64,000 nucleotides of DNA, from positions 62,001-126,000 of the forward strand of contig CAWJSX010000005.1 in assembly GCA_963845675.1 (NCBI GenBank), written 5' to 3'. The stretch is from CAWJMD01 sp963845675 (lineage in GTDB: Bacteria; Actinomycetota; Actinomycetes; Actinomycetales; CAWJMD01). The notes under the pieces are model-generated. The model was given only the letters and a program-made list of their open reading frames with translations. It was not told the origin of the DNA and ran no database searches. Made by a program: the position numbers and the translations under genes. Below, one piece after another: positions 11,745 to 20,949 of this stretch (position 1 is the stretch's first letter; each line of letters starts with the position of its first letter).

Positions 11745-13076
11745 GTGGGAGCGAGGCTCACGACGCAGGACCGGCAGATCCTGGCCCTCGCCGTGCCGGC
11801 CTTCGCGGCCCTCGTCGCCGAGCCCCTGTTCCTGCTCACCGACTCCGCGATCGTCGGGCACCTCGGGACCCTGCCGCTGGCGGGCCTGGGCATCGCCGGC
11901 GCGCTGCTGGCCACCGCCGTGGGCCTGTGCGTCTTCCTGGCCTACGGCACGACCGCCGGTGTCGCCCGCCTCCTCGGCGCCGGGGACCTCCGCGGCGCCC
12001 TGCGGGTCGGCGTGGACGGCATGTGGCTCGCCGCCGGCCTCGGTGTCGTCATGTGGGTGGCGGCCGCGGTGGCCGCGCCCCGGCTCGCCGGGGCGCTCGG
12101 CGCCTCCGCCGACGTGGTCCCGTTCGCCGTCACCTACCTGCGCTGGTCGCTGCCCGGCGTCCCCGCGATGCTCGTCGTGCTCGCCGCCACCGGCGTGCTG
12201 CGCGGCCTGCAGGACACCCGTACGCCCCTGGCCGTCGCGGTCAGCGGCGCGGCCGCCAACGGCGCCCTGAACTGGCTGCTGGTCTACCCCCTCGGCATGG
12301 GGATCGCCGGTTCCGGGCTCGGCACGTCCCTGGCCCAGACGGGGATGGCCTGCGTGCTCACCGTCGTCGTCGTCCGCGCGGCACGGCGGCACGGCGCCCC
12401 ACTACGGCCCGACCTGCCGGGCATCGGCACGGCGGCACGCGCCGGTGCGCCCCTGGTGGTGCGCACCCTCGCCCTGCGGGCCACGCTGCTCGTCACGACG
12501 GCGGTCGCCGCCTCGATGGGCGACGTCGAGCTGGCCGGCCACCAGGTGGTCTTCACCCTGTGGGTCTTCACGTCCTTCGCGCTCGACGCCCTCGCCATCG
12601 CCGGGCAGGCGCTGACCGGTCGCTTCCTCGGTGCCGCGGACCCCCGCGGCGCCCGTTCCGCCACCCGCCGGATGGTCGGCTGGGGACTGGCCGGGGGCGC
12701 CCTGATCGGGCTGCTCCTGCTGGTCGTCGCCCCCTTCGTGGGCGCCCTCTTCAGCCCGGACGCGCGCGTGCAGGCAGCCATCGCGGTGGCCCTGGTGCCC
12801 GCCGCCCTCAGCCAGCCCCTGTCGGGGTACGTGTTCGTGCTCGACGGGGTGCTCATCGGTGCCGGGGACGGTCGCTACCTCGCCGTGGCCTCGACCCTGA
12901 CCCTGGCGGTGTACGTGCCGATCGCGTTCGCCGTCCAGGTGTGGGGACCGGACGGCGTGGAAGGGCTGGTCTGGCTCTGGGTCGCGTTCGGGTTCGGGTT
13001 CATGGGGATCCGGACGCTCACGCTCTGGGCTCGGGCGCGTGGCGACGCGTGGATGGTGACGGGCGCCGTCCGCTGA
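11745..13076 (+). CDS. MATE-family efflux transporter (DinF-like)
   Basis: 443 residues from a GTG at 11745, with about twelve hydrophobic helices. The N-terminal half shows PAFAALVAEPLFLLTDSAIVGHLG, typical of the MATE/DinF branch (Pro in helix 1, Asp in TDSAIVG). The second half repeats the fold with VELAGHQVVFTLW and DALAIAGQALTGR. MATE proteins expel cationic or flavonoid-like compounds by Na+ or H+ antiport; the substrate here is unknown. It is divergent from dnaB and followed 71 nt later by the dehalogenase gene on the same strand. Confidence 0.85.
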   Translation: MGARLTTQDRQILALAVPAFAALVAEPLFLLTDSAIVGHLGTLPLAGLGIAGALLATAVGLCVFLAYGTTAGVARLLGAGDLRGALRVGVDGMWLAAGLGVVMWVAAAVAAPRLAGALGASADVVPFAVTYLRWSLPGVPAMLVVLAATGVLRGLQDTRTPLAVAVSGAAANGALNWLLVYPLGMGIAGSGLGTSLAQTGMACVLTVVVVRAARRHGAPLRPDLPGIGTAARAGAPLVVRTLALRATLLVTTAVAASMGDVELAGHQVVFTLWVFTSFALDALAIAGQALTGRFLGAADPRGARSATRRMVGWGLAGGALIGLLLLVVAPFVGALFSPDARVQAAIAVALVPAALSQPLSGYVFVLDGVLIGAGDGRYLAVASTLTLAVYVPIAFAVQVWGPDGVEGLVWLWVAFGFGFMGIRTLTLWARARGDAWMVTGAVR

Positions 13077-13147
13077 CCGCCGGTCCGGACGGCGGGTGGC
13101 CGACGTCCCCGGGCGCGCTGCCGGGGTGGGCGGACGAGGATGGCCTC

Positions 13148-14041
13148 GTGAGCACACCACCTCCCGTCGGCCGGTCCCGCGACCTGCCGGTCCTCGGCTC
13201 GACCATGCGCGTCCTCGAGCTCGGCTCCGGGGACCCCGTGGTCTTCCTGCACGGCAACCCCACCTCCTCGTTCCTGTGGCGCGAGGTCCTGCCGGCCGTC
13301 GCGGCGGCGGGACACCGCTGCCTCGCCGTCGACCTGATCGGGATGGGGGGTTCGGGCAAGCCCGACATCGCCTACCGGTTCGCCGACCACGCCGAGTACC
13401 TCGACGCCCTGCTCGACGTCCTCGGCACGGACGTCCCCCCGGTGCTGGTGGGGCACGACTGGGGAGCGGTGCTGGCACTCCACCTGGCTGGGCGCCGACC
13501 CTCCCGGGTGCGGGCGGTCGCGTTCTGCGAGGGCCACATCCACCCCGTCGACACGTGGGAGGACCTGGGTGGCGGTGCCGAGATGTTCCAGCGGTTGCGA
13601 GCGCCCGGCACCGGTGAGGCCCTGGTGCTGGAGGAGAACTTCTTCGTCGAGCAGGTGCTCCCGGGTGGCATGGAGCGTGCCCTGACACCGTCCGAGATGG
13701 ACGGCTACCGCGCGCCGTTCCCGGACCCGGCGAGCCGCCGTCCCGTGCTGGCCTGGGTGCGGGAGATCCCGATCGAGGGATCTCCGGCCGACATGGTGGA
13801 GCAGGTGGCGGCCAACCAGCACGTGATCGCGGATCCCGCCGTCGAGACGCTGTTGATGCACGGCGACCCGGGGGCGGTCATCGGTGCCGACGAGGTCGCC
13901 TGGTGCCGCGAGCACGGCCGGTCGCTGACCGTCGTCGATGTCGGCCCGGGCCAGCACTTCCTGCCCGAGGACCGACCGGGCCACATCGCTGCGGCGCTGG
14001 TCGGCTGGCTCGGCGCCCTCCCTGCGTCCAGCTCGGACTGA
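13148..14041 (+). CDS. Haloalkane dehalogenase (alpha/beta hydrolase, HLD-II type)
   Basis: 297 residues from a GTG at 13148; the same frame stays open upstream but there it runs antiparallel in meaning to the MATE gene. The HLD features are in order: oxyanion/halide Asn and Trp in HGNPTSSFLWR (about 37-47), nucleophile Asp in VGHDWGA (about 102-108), a Glu in FCEGHIHP where HLD-II enzymes place the catalytic acid, and the base His in GQHFLPED near the C-terminus. Such enzymes hydrolyse carbon-halogen bonds to alcohols. The natural substrate is not predictable. A bidirectional terminator separates it from the convergent rplI operon. Confidence 0.85.
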   Translation: MSTPPPVGRSRDLPVLGSTMRVLELGSGDPVVFLHGNPTSSFLWREVLPAVAAAGHRCLAVDLIGMGGSGKPDIAYRFADHAEYLDALLDVLGTDVPPVLVGHDWGAVLALHLAGRRPSRVRAVAFCEGHIHPVDTWEDLGGGAEMFQRLRAPGTGEALVLEENFFVEQVLPGGMERALTPSEMDGYRAPFPDPASRRPVLAWVREIPIEGSPADMVEQVAANQHVIADPAVETLLMHGDPGAVIGADEVAWCREHGRSLTVVDVGPGQHFLPEDRPGHIAAALVGWLGALPASSSD

Positions 14042-14152
14042 GCCTGAGACGCCCGACGACCCGGACGCGGCGAGAGGTGACAAGTGGGGCAGGCGCGGCG
14101 TCGGCGTGCCCCACTTCTCACGTCCCGTCCCCGAGAAGCCGGCCCGGGACGA

Positions 14153-14188
14153 CGAAGGGCCCGACCCCCAGGGGGGCCGGACCCTTCG
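14153..14188. terminator. Bidirectional hairpin terminator between dehalogenase and rplI
   Basis: The sequence CGAAGGGCCCGACCCCC, a short turn, and GGGGGGCCGGACCCTTCG form a near-perfect inverted repeat with one or two G-T style mismatches. It lies between two convergent genes, about 110 nt after the dehalogenase stop and 13 nt after the rplI stop, so it can serve both directions. No U-tract follows, as is usual in GC-rich actinobacteria. Confidence 0.75.
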
Positions 14189-14201
14189 AGGGTTCGTCGC
14201 C

Positions 14202-14651
14202 TCAGGACGCCGGGACGACCTCGACGTCGATCGTCGCCTGGACGTCGGCGTGCAGGCGCACGGTCACCTGGTGCGCGCCGAGCGCCTTGATCGGCTGAGC
14301 GATCTCGACCTTGCGGCGGTCGACCTCGGTGCCGGTGGCGTCCTTCACGGCCGACGCCACGTCGGCGGGGGTGACCGCACCGAACAGGCGACCTGCGGCA
14401 CCGGCGTTCACCGGCAGCCGCACGGTGGCGGCCTCCAGCGCCTGCTTCATGCGCTGGGCGACCTCGACGTCCGCGATCTCGCGGGACTGGCGGGCCTTGC
14501 GGATCGACGCGACCTGCTTCTCGCCGCCCTTGGTCCACGGCGTGGCCAGGCCACGGGGCATCAGGAAGTTGCGGCCGTAGCCGTCCTTGACCTCGACCAC
14601 GTCGCCGGGGGTGCCGAGGCCGGTGACCTCCTGCGTCAGGATGAGCTTCAT
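14202..14651 (-). CDS. rplI: 50S ribosomal protein L9
   Basis: 149 residues, normal length for L9. The N-terminal rRNA-binding domain MKLILTQEVTGLGTPGDVVEVKDGYGRNFL is highly conserved, followed by the long connecting helix and the C-terminal domain (LFGAVTPADVASAV). It is the last gene of the rpsF-ssb-rpsR-rplI operon, 14 nt after rpsR. The protein sits at the base of the L1 stalk of the large subunit. Confidence 0.97.
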   Translation of the reverse strand: MKLILTQEVTGLGTPGDVVEVKDGYGRNFLMPRGLATPWTKGGEKQVASIRKARQSREIADVEVAQRMKQALEAATVRLPVNAGAAGRLFGAVTPADVASAVKDATGTEVDRRKVEIAQPIKALGAHQVTVRLHADVQATIDVEVVPAS

Positions 14652-14665
14652 CGTCTGGTCCCTTC

Positions 14666-14902
14666 TCAGCGAGCGGAGCTCGAGTAGGGCAGCAGGGCCA
14701 TCTCGCGGGCGTTCTTGATCGCCTTGGCGAGCTGACGCTGCTGCTGCACCGACACACCGGTCACGCGGCGGGCGCGGATCTTGCCGCGGTCGGACACGAA
14801 CTTGCGCAGCAGCGAGGTGTCCTTGTAGTCGATGTAGTCGATCTTGGCCGCCTTGAGCGGGTTCTGCTTCTTCTTGGGCTTTCGCACAGCCGGCTTGGCC
14901 AT
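14666..14902 (-). CDS. rpsR: 30S ribosomal protein S18
   Basis: 78 residues. The conserved core IDYIDYKDTSLLRKFVSDRG and KIRARRVTGVSVQQQRQLAKAI identify S18, which pairs with S6 on the small-subunit platform. No CxxC zinc motif is present, so this is the zinc-independent form. It lies between ssb (gap of about 134 nt) and rplI. Confidence 0.97.
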   Translation of the reverse strand: MAKPAVRKPKKKQNPLKAAKIDYIDYKDTSLLRKFVSDRGKIRARRVTGVSVQQQRQLAKAIKNAREMALLPYSSSAR

Positions 14903-15036
14903 CGTGGGGCTCCTCCTTCGGGAGCCCGGGTCCTGCCGAAGGACCCGGGATGGGGGTTGGATCTGGATCGGTGTCGTGCGGGTGCTGACGGTGCCGAGGC
15001 TTTCGACGACGGCGCGTCAGCCGAGGTGCGTCGAGG

Positions 15037-15579
15037 TCAGAACGGGGGCTCGTCGTTCGAGCCGCCGCCGAAGCCGCCGCTCTGCTGACCAGCCGACTGG
15101 CCACCGGACGGGCCGGTGGCCCACGGGTCGTCGGACTGCTGGGAGCCGGACTGCTGGCCCCAACCGCCCTGCTGGCCACCGCCACCACCGCCGAAGCCGC
15201 CACCGCCGCCCCCACGGGAGGCGCGGGTGACCTTGGCCGTGGCGCGTCGCAGTGACGGGCCGATCTCGTCGACCTGCATCTCGACGACGGTGCGCTTCTC
15301 GCCCTCGCGGGTCTCGAACGACCGCTGCTGCAGGCGACCCTGCGCGATCACAGCGGTGCCCTTGGTCAGCGACTCCGCGACGTTCTCGGCGGCCTCACGC
15401 CATGCGGAGCACCGCATGAAGAGGGTCTCGCCGTCCTTCCACTCGTTCGTCTGGCGATCGAACGAGCGAGGGGTCGACGCGATGGTGAAGCTGGCCACGG
15501 CAGCACCCGACGGGGTGAAGCGCAGCTCGGGGTCGGCGGTCAGGTTGCCGACGATGGTGATGAGGGTGTCGCCGGCCAT
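15037..15579 (-). CDS. ssb: Single-stranded DNA-binding protein
   Basis: 180 residues: an OB-fold domain (about 1-112, with MAGDTLITIVGNLTADPELRFTPSGAAVASF), a long Gly/Gln/Ser-rich linker with GGGGGFGGGGGG, and the acidic tail ending DEPPF. That tail recruits replication and repair proteins in this family. It starts 3 nt after rpsF, in the classical rpsF-ssb-rpsR arrangement. Length and composition match the main replicative SSB of actinobacteria. Confidence 0.97.
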   Translation of the reverse strand: MAGDTLITIVGNLTADPELRFTPSGAAVASFTIASTPRSFDRQTNEWKDGETLFMRCSAWREAAENVAESLTKGTAVIAQGRLQQRSFETREGEKRTVVEMQVDEIGPSLRRATAKVTRASRGGGGGGFGGGGGGQQGGWGQQSGSQQSDDPWATGPSGGQSAGQQSGGFGGGSNDEPPF

Positions 15580-15581
15580 GG

Positions 15582-15875
15582 TCAGCGGACCTCGGGACGG
15601 ATGACCTTGGTCCGGAGCACCGACTCGTTCAGGTTGAGCTGGCGGTCGAGCTCCTTCGCCAGGTCGGGCGACGCCTGCATGTCGACGACCGCGTAGATGC
15701 CCTCGGACTTCTTCGTGATCTCGTAGGCCAGGCGGCGCTTGCCCCAGATGTCGACCTTGTCGACGGAGCCGCCGCCCTTGCGGACGACGTCCAGGAACTT
15801 GTCGAGCGACGGGGCGACGGTGCGCTCCTCCAGCTCGGGGTCGAGGATGATCATCATCTCGTAGTGACGCGTCAC
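15582..15875 (-). CDS. rpsF: 30S ribosomal protein S6
   Basis: 97 residues from a GTG at 15875 (MTRHYEMMIILDPELEERTV), preceded by the strong ribosome-binding site GAGGAGG. The body shows VDKVDIWGKRRLAYEI and a C-terminal NESVLRTKVIRPE, all typical of S6. A longer open frame exists upstream, but it passes through the intergenic repeat region and lacks S6 similarity. It is the promoter-proximal gene of the operon with ssb, rpsR and rplI. Confidence 0.96.
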   Translation of the reverse strand: MTRHYEMMIILDPELEERTVAPSLDKFLDVVRKGGGSVDKVDIWGKRRLAYEITKKSEGIYAVVDMQASPDLAKELDRQLNLNESVLRTKVIRPEVR

Positions 15876-16030
15876 AGAACCCACCTCCTCTGGACTCGGG
15901 CGGCCACGGTCTCTCCGTGGCAGGAGGGTTGAGCGTCCATCTCGGCGTCCAGTCGCGATTCGGTCGGACGCGTCGAAGAGGGCACCCCGGGGGATGCCCT
16001 GCAGGCAGGGTACCGCCTCACGCCGGTCCC

Positions 16031-16088
16031 AGAGAACACCAGAGAACACCGCGAACACCGAGAGCACCGAGAGCACCGAGAGAGCACC
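16031..16088. repeat. Six imperfect 9-11-nt tandem repeats upstream of rpsF
   Basis: The units read AGAGAACACC (twice), GCGAACACC, GAGAGCACC (twice) and GAGAGAGCACC. They lie in the 264-nt spacer between the GT87 stop and the rpsF start, about 155-210 nt upstream of rpsF. They could be a slipped-strand expansion or part of the ribosomal operon leader. No function is known to me. Confidence 0.7.
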
Positions 16089-16139
16089 GGGAACCTCCGA
16101 GGACATTGGAGGGGGCCGCGGTACCGGCCCGGGCGTCCC

Positions 16140-17897
16140 TCAGGCGAACGTGACCACCAGGGCGTCGGGCGCGTCCTCCATCTCACCGGCCGCCGGGTCG
16201 TCCGTCTCCAGATCGTGCGCCCGGACGGGGTCGAGCTCGGGCCGACGCGAGAGCTGGACCGCCCGGGCCGCCAGGTAGACCAGCATCCCCGCGCGCGCGA
16301 CGGTGACGACCACGTACAGCCACGCGGGCAGCCCGCGTTCGGGGACGGACAAGCCGTAGAGGTAGAGCCAGGTGCACGTCGCGTACACCGACTCGACCGC
16401 TCCCCACACGAGCAGGTCACGCCACCGCGGCACGGCGAGCGCGGCGAACGGCAGCACCCACACCGCGGCCTGCACGGGGATGGACGGCAGGACGAGCAAG
16501 GAGCCGACCAGCAGCACCAGCACGACGGCGGGAAGCCGTGGGCGGCGCCGTGTCCCGAGCGTGAACAACGCGACCGCGGTGACGACCACGACGAGCCCGG
16601 CGGCGGTCACCCACCGCATGGCCGCCGGGCCGAGCTGGTGCGTGGCGACCCACTGCAGCCCCGCCGGGGCGAAGCGCACCACCAGCGCCGGCAGCACGAC
16701 GACGGCGACCACCACCGCGGCCGTGGCGCGCCACGAGCGGGGCACCCACAGCCGTCGGGTGGTCGCTGGCGCCGCCGCGAGCACCACCGCGGCACCGGCG
16801 ACCAGCACCAGGCCGACCAGCGCGGTCCAGGCGGGAGCGCGCGGGACGGAGGCCTGTCCGCCGAGCTCGGCGGCGAGCAGCTGCGGCAGGAGCCACACCG
16901 ACCCGTAGCCGGCGGGGGCGTTCCACAGGGAGCCCCAGTAGGCGCCCCACCCGTCCGGGTACAGCACGGCGACGGGCAGGTTGAGGCCGACCCAGGCGAC
17001 GACGGCGGCTACCCACGTGGTCGCGACGGTCGAGCGGTGACCGGTCCGGGCCCCGACGAGGGCCAACGCGACGAGGACGACCAGGGCGAGCGGCCGGACG
17101 AGGACGGCGAGCGCCAGCAGGGCCCCCGCGAGGGCGGGGTGGCGTCGCGAGAACGCGAGCAGCCCGAGCATGGCGAGGGCCACGGCGAGCAGGTCGAGCG
17201 AGATGAGCGCGCTGGTGAGCAGGACGGGCGAGGCCGCCACCAGTGCCGCGTCCCAGGGGCGGTGCCGCGACAGCAATGCCACGCACACCACGACGACCGC
17301 CGTCGCCAGCACCAGCAGCAGCACCGCCAGGTCGAAGACCCACCGCGCGCGGTCGCCGCCGTCCGGCGAGAGGGCGGCGAGCCCCCAGAGCGTGAAGCCC
17401 GTCCCGAGCGGCTGGGCCAGGTACTGCCCCGCCACCGGCTCCAGGAACGGCAGGGTCCCTGTGGTCAGTCCGGACGAGGCCGCGGTCGTGGGGATGTCGC
17501 TGTAGCAGGCGTGCGTGAACTGGTCGGGTGACGCCCACCCCGTCGCACGGCAGTGGCCCCGCAGCAGGGCGGCCAGGGCGAGAACCGCCGTCGAGACGAG
17601 GACGAGCACGGACGCGGCGGTGGGGAACAGGCCCGGGCCGGCCACTGGCCGGCGGCGTCCGGCGTGCCGGCCGACCGGCCCGCCGACGACATCGCTGAGG
17701 GCGCGGACGACGGGGTCGTCCACGGTCGGCGAGACGACGACCACGCTCGAGGGGGTGGTCCGGCCGAGAGGGTCGGGGAGCTCCCGCCAGGACGGGCCGT
17801 GGTCCGGGCCGGACTCCGGCCCCGATTCCGTGCCGTGGTCCAGGGCGTGGTCCAGGGCGTGCTGCGGGGCGGGCGGAGGCCCGGCCCCGTCAGCCAC
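16140..17897 (-). CDS. Polytopic membrane protein, glycosyltransferase family 87-like (GT-C)
   Basis: 585 residues from a GTG at 17897 that overlaps the PBP gene by 8 nt. A hydrophilic N-terminal stretch of about 90 residues is followed by roughly a dozen hydrophobic helices. The first outer loop carries SPDQFTHACYSDIP and the segment LTTGTLPFLEP, seen in GT87/DUF2029-type mannosyltransferases that use polyprenyl-phosphate sugars. It directly follows a class A penicillin-binding protein, a pairing that recurs in Nocardioidaceae-like genomes, suggesting envelope glycan work. The sugar and acceptor cannot be assigned from the sequence. Confidence 0.75.
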   Translation of the reverse strand: MADGAGPPPAPQHALDHALDHGTESGPESGPDHGPSWRELPDPLGRTTPSSVVVVSPTVDDPVVRALSDVVGGPVGRHAGRRRPVAGPGLFPTAASVLVLVSTAVLALAALLRGHCRATGWASPDQFTHACYSDIPTTAASSGLTTGTLPFLEPVAGQYLAQPLGTGFTLWGLAALSPDGGDRARWVFDLAVLLLVLATAVVVVCVALLSRHRPWDAALVAASPVLLTSALISLDLLAVALAMLGLLAFSRRHPALAGALLALAVLVRPLALVVLVALALVGARTGHRSTVATTWVAAVVAWVGLNLPVAVLYPDGWGAYWGSLWNAPAGYGSVWLLPQLLAAELGGQASVPRAPAWTALVGLVLVAGAAVVLAAAPATTRRLWVPRSWRATAAVVVAVVVLPALVVRFAPAGLQWVATHQLGPAAMRWVTAAGLVVVVTAVALFTLGTRRRPRLPAVVLVLLVGSLLVLPSIPVQAAVWVLPFAALAVPRWRDLLVWGAVESVYATCTWLYLYGLSVPERGLPAWLYVVVTVARAGMLVYLAARAVQLSRRPELDPVRAHDLETDDPAAGEMEDAPDALVVTFA

Positions 17898-20184
17898 CGG
17901 GCGCGGCACCGCCACCGCCGGGTCCACCACCGGGCGGAGCGCCGGCGCCCGGAGGCGCGCCGCCTCCGCCACCACCGTCACCGGGTGGGGGCTCCGGCGG
18001 CGGCTCGGTCGGTATCGGCAGGGTGACGGTGGGATCGGGCAGCGGCGGCTCCGTGGTCGCCGGCGGCTCGGTCTCGGTCGGCGTCGTCTCGGTCGGGGTC
18101 GGCGTCGTCGTGGTCGGGCTGGGCGTGGACCTCGTCGGCGTCTGCGTCGGCGTGTTCGCCTTGCCGACGTCGGCGCGCGGAGCGAACTCCACGACCTCCG
18201 CGCCCTCGAGCGCGCCCTGCATGAAGGCCGTCCAGATGCGCACGGGGAAGGAGCCACCCGTGATCTCGCGACGTCCGCCGAAGGCGGGGATCGGGGACGG
18301 GCTGCCGTCCTCCTCGACGTTGTACAGCGCGACCGACGCCGCCAGCTGCGGCGTGAAGCCGACGAACCAGGCCGAGCGGTTGTCGCTCGACGTGCCCGTC
18401 TTCCCCGCGGCCGGACGGTCCAGGCGCGACGCGTACTCGCCGGAGCCGGACTCGATCACCTGCTGCAGGGCGAAGTTCGTGTCGTCCATGACGTCCTCTT
18501 CGAAGACGCGGCTGCCCTCCGTGGGGCCGAGGTAGCTCGGCTCGGTCTGGTCCGGCGCCGTCACCGACGCCACGATGTGCGGCGTGTGCCGCTCACCCCG
18601 CGCCGCGAAGGTCGAGTACGCCGCCGCCATGTCGATCGGGTGCGGGGACGCCGTGCCGAGCACGTTGGAGAGGAAGTCGTTCAGGCCCGGGGTGTCCTCC
18701 GGCAGGCCGGCCCTGACGGCGACCTCACGGGTCTTGTCCGGTCCGACCTCCTCGTTGAGCGCCACGTAGACCGTGTTGACGGAGTTCTCGGTCGCCCTCT
18801 CGAGGTCGATGTCGCCGAAGCTGGACCCGCCGAAGTTCTTGACCGGCCGCTCGTCACCCGCCTCGTCGACGTAGGCGTCGAAGGTCTGGTTGTTCCTGCC
18901 GTTGTAACGGCTCTTGAGGGAGATGCCCTCCTCCAGGGCCGCGACCAGCGTGAACGGCTTGAACGTCGAACCCGCCTGCGCCTGGTCCTGCGTCGCGCCG
19001 TTGGACTGCCGGGTCAGGAAGTCCGGACCGCCGTACATCGCGACGATCCCGCCGGTCGCGGGGTCGATCGCGGTCAGCGCGGCGTGCAGCGTCTCAGGAC
19101 GGTCCTCGGACGGGAACGCGTCCTCGTCGGCCATCGCGGCCAGCGCGGCCGTCTGCGCGGTCTTGCTGATCGTGGTCGTGATCCGCAGGCCGCCGGTGTC
19201 GATCTGCTGCTCGGTGAACTCGCTGCGCTCCAGCAGCTCGCTGCGCACGGTGGCGAGGATGTAGCCGTTCGGCCCGCCGTAGGTGTCGCGCTTGACCTGC
19301 ACGATCGTCTCCGGCATCACGAGCGCGGCCGGGTCGGCCGTCGTCAGCGTGCCCATCTCGACCATGCCGTCGACGACGTACCGGAAGCGGTCCTGCGCCT
19401 TCTCGGGGTCGACGGCGGGGTCCCAGTTGGTCGGGTTCGGGATGATGCCCGCCAGCGTCGCGGCCTGCTCCGGGGTGAGCGCCGCCGCGTCCACGTCGTA
19501 GTAGGCCTTCGCGGCGGACTGGATGCCGTACGCGCCCCGTCCGAAGTAGATGGTGTTGAGGTAGTCCTCGAGGATCTCGTCCTTCGTCTTCTCCTCGTCC
19601 ATCTTCAGCGCGACGAAGGCCTCACGGATCTTGCGGCGGAACGTCGGGTCGTCGTCGCCGGTGTAGTTCTTGACGTACTGCTGGGTGATGGTCGAGCCGC
19701 CCTGGGTGCCCTCGCCGCGGACGTTGCCCCAGATCGACCGGACGATCGCCAGCGGCGACACGCCCCGGTTCTCGTAGAAGCTGCGGTCCTCGGCGGCGAT
19801 GACCGCGTCGCCCACGTGCGCGGGGAGCGTGGCCAGCGGGACGCTCGTGCGGTTCAGTGCCGCGAAGCGGCCCATCTCGCTCTTGCCGTCCGCGTAGAAC
19901 ACGACCGTGCTCTGCGCCTCGGCGAACTCGGCGGCCTCCGGGATCTCCGTGTTGGCGTACGCCCACGCGAACAGGCCGACGCCGGCCAGCAGACCGAGCA
20001 GGAACACCCCCGACACGAGCTTCCACGAGGGGAGCCAGCGACGGAAGCCGCGCTTGCCCCGGCGGGGGTAGTCGATCAGCCGACGACCGCCGCCACCCGT
20101 GGCGGCGGAACGCGGCTGCGTCCGGGGTCGTGTGCCGGCGGACCGGCGACCCGGGGGTCGGGGGGACGGTGAGCGGTTCGCCAC
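17890..20184 (-). CDS. Class A penicillin-binding protein (transglycosylase/transpeptidase)
   Basis: 764 residues from a GTG at 20184 preceded by AGGAGA. A basic cytoplasmic tail, one membrane helix (about residues 56-78) and a GT51 transglycosylase domain come first, with EDRSFYENRG (catalytic Glu) and GGSTITQQYVKN. The transpeptidase domain follows, with AGSTFKPF (SxxK serine), the SVN motif in TENSVNTVY and KTGTSS. It polymerises and cross-links peptidoglycan outside the membrane. The C-terminus ends in a long Pro/Thr then Gly/Pro-rich tail (about residues 655-764), probably disordered in the wall. It overlaps the GT87-like gene by 8 nt. Confidence 0.93.
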   Translation of the reverse strand: MANRSPSPRPPGRRSAGTRPRTQPRSAATGGGGRRLIDYPRRGKRGFRRWLPSWKLVSGVFLLGLLAGVGLFAWAYANTEIPEAAEFAEAQSTVVFYADGKSEMGRFAALNRTSVPLATLPAHVGDAVIAAEDRSFYENRGVSPLAIVRSIWGNVRGEGTQGGSTITQQYVKNYTGDDDPTFRRKIREAFVALKMDEEKTKDEILEDYLNTIYFGRGAYGIQSAAKAYYDVDAAALTPEQAATLAGIIPNPTNWDPAVDPEKAQDRFRYVVDGMVEMGTLTTADPAALVMPETIVQVKRDTYGGPNGYILATVRSELLERSEFTEQQIDTGGLRITTTISKTAQTAALAAMADEDAFPSEDRPETLHAALTAIDPATGGIVAMYGGPDFLTRQSNGATQDQAQAGSTFKPFTLVAALEEGISLKSRYNGRNNQTFDAYVDEAGDERPVKNFGGSSFGDIDLERATENSVNTVYVALNEEVGPDKTREVAVRAGLPEDTPGLNDFLSNVLGTASPHPIDMAAAYSTFAARGERHTPHIVASVTAPDQTEPSYLGPTEGSRVFEEDVMDDTNFALQQVIESGSGEYASRLDRPAAGKTGTSSDNRSAWFVGFTPQLAASVALYNVEEDGSPSPIPAFGGRREITGGSFPVRIWTAFMQGALEGAEVVEFAPRADVGKANTPTQTPTRSTPSPTTTTPTPTETTPTETEPPATTEPPLPDPTVTLPIPTEPPPEPPPGDGGGGGGAPPGAGAPPGGGPGGGGAAPGG

Positions 20185-20439
20185 GTCTCGGCTTCTCCTG
20201 GTCGGATGTCTCGGCACGACGGACATCCGTCGAGCCCTCGTGCGGTACGGCGGGGGGACCTGTGTCGGACCCGGCACCGGCACCGGCACCGCGACGTGTG
20301 CGCCGCGCGACCCGTGCCGAGCCCCGGTGAGGAACCCGGACAGAGTATGCGGTCAACCGTGGAGAGCCGCGAGGTGACCGGTGCAGGGGATGTGAACGAA
20401 CCGGGCCCTCCGCGTCGGGGGCGCCCCTAGGATCGGTCG

Positions 20440-20949
20440 GTGACCGCCTTCCTCGTGATCGGCGCCCTGGGTGTGGTGCTGCTCGTCGTCTCCCTCGTCG
20501 TGGGCGAGATCTTCGAGGGCCTGTTCGACGCCCTGGGCGGCGACCTGATCTCCGGAGCGTCCGTCGCGGCGTTCCTCGGGACGCTGGGTTTCGTCGGGGC
20601 CCTCGTGCTCGACGCCACCGGACGGACCGGGTGGGCGATCGTCGCCGGTCTCGCTGCGGGCGTCGCCGTCGGCGCCCTTGCCGGCTGGCTGACCGTGTCG
20701 CTGACGCGCGGAGGGGACGACTCCACCGTGCGGTCGGGCTCGCTCGTGGGTCGGGAGGCCTCCGTGGTGAGCGCGGTGCCGGCTGACGGCTACGGCGAGG
20801 TCTCCATCGTCGCGGCGGGCCACATCACGAAGCTCAACGCGCGGTCGGCCGCGGCGCTCTCCGCGGGTACACCGGTCGTGATCACCGCCGTCCTGTCACC
20901 GACGTCCGTGCAGGTCGAACCACGCACGCTGTCCAAGGGGGACACATGA
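20440..20949 (+). CDS. NfeD-like membrane protein
   Basis: 169 residues from a GTG at 20440. Three to four hydrophobic helices occupy about residues 4-90. The C-terminal soluble part, SLVGREASVVSAVPADGYGEVSIVAAGHITKLNARS, resembles the NfeD OB-fold domain. NfeD proteins pair with SPFH/flotillin proteins in membrane microdomains. The stop overlaps the flotillin ATG (ATGA), so the two are probably translationally coupled, matching the YuaF-FloT type layout of Bacillus. Confidence 0.8.
   Translation: MTAFLVIGALGVVLLVVSLVVGEIFEGLFDALGGDLISGASVAAFLGTLGFVGALVLDATGRTGWAIVAGLAAGVAVGALAGWLTVSLTRGGDDSTVRSGSLVGREASVVSAVPADGYGEVSIVAAGHITKLNARSAAALSAGTPVVITAVLSPTSVQVEPRTLSKGDT

Noticed and set aside
11636..14041. 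An 801-residue version of the dehalogenase
   Set aside because: The N-terminal 500 residues are an off-frame reading of the MATE gene; the GTG at 13148 gives a normal dehalogenase length.
17515..20172. An 885-codon plus-strand open frame across the PBP and GT87 genes
   Set aside because: It is antisense to a PBP with all catalytic motifs; the translation is Arg/Val/Asp-rich without a fold signal.
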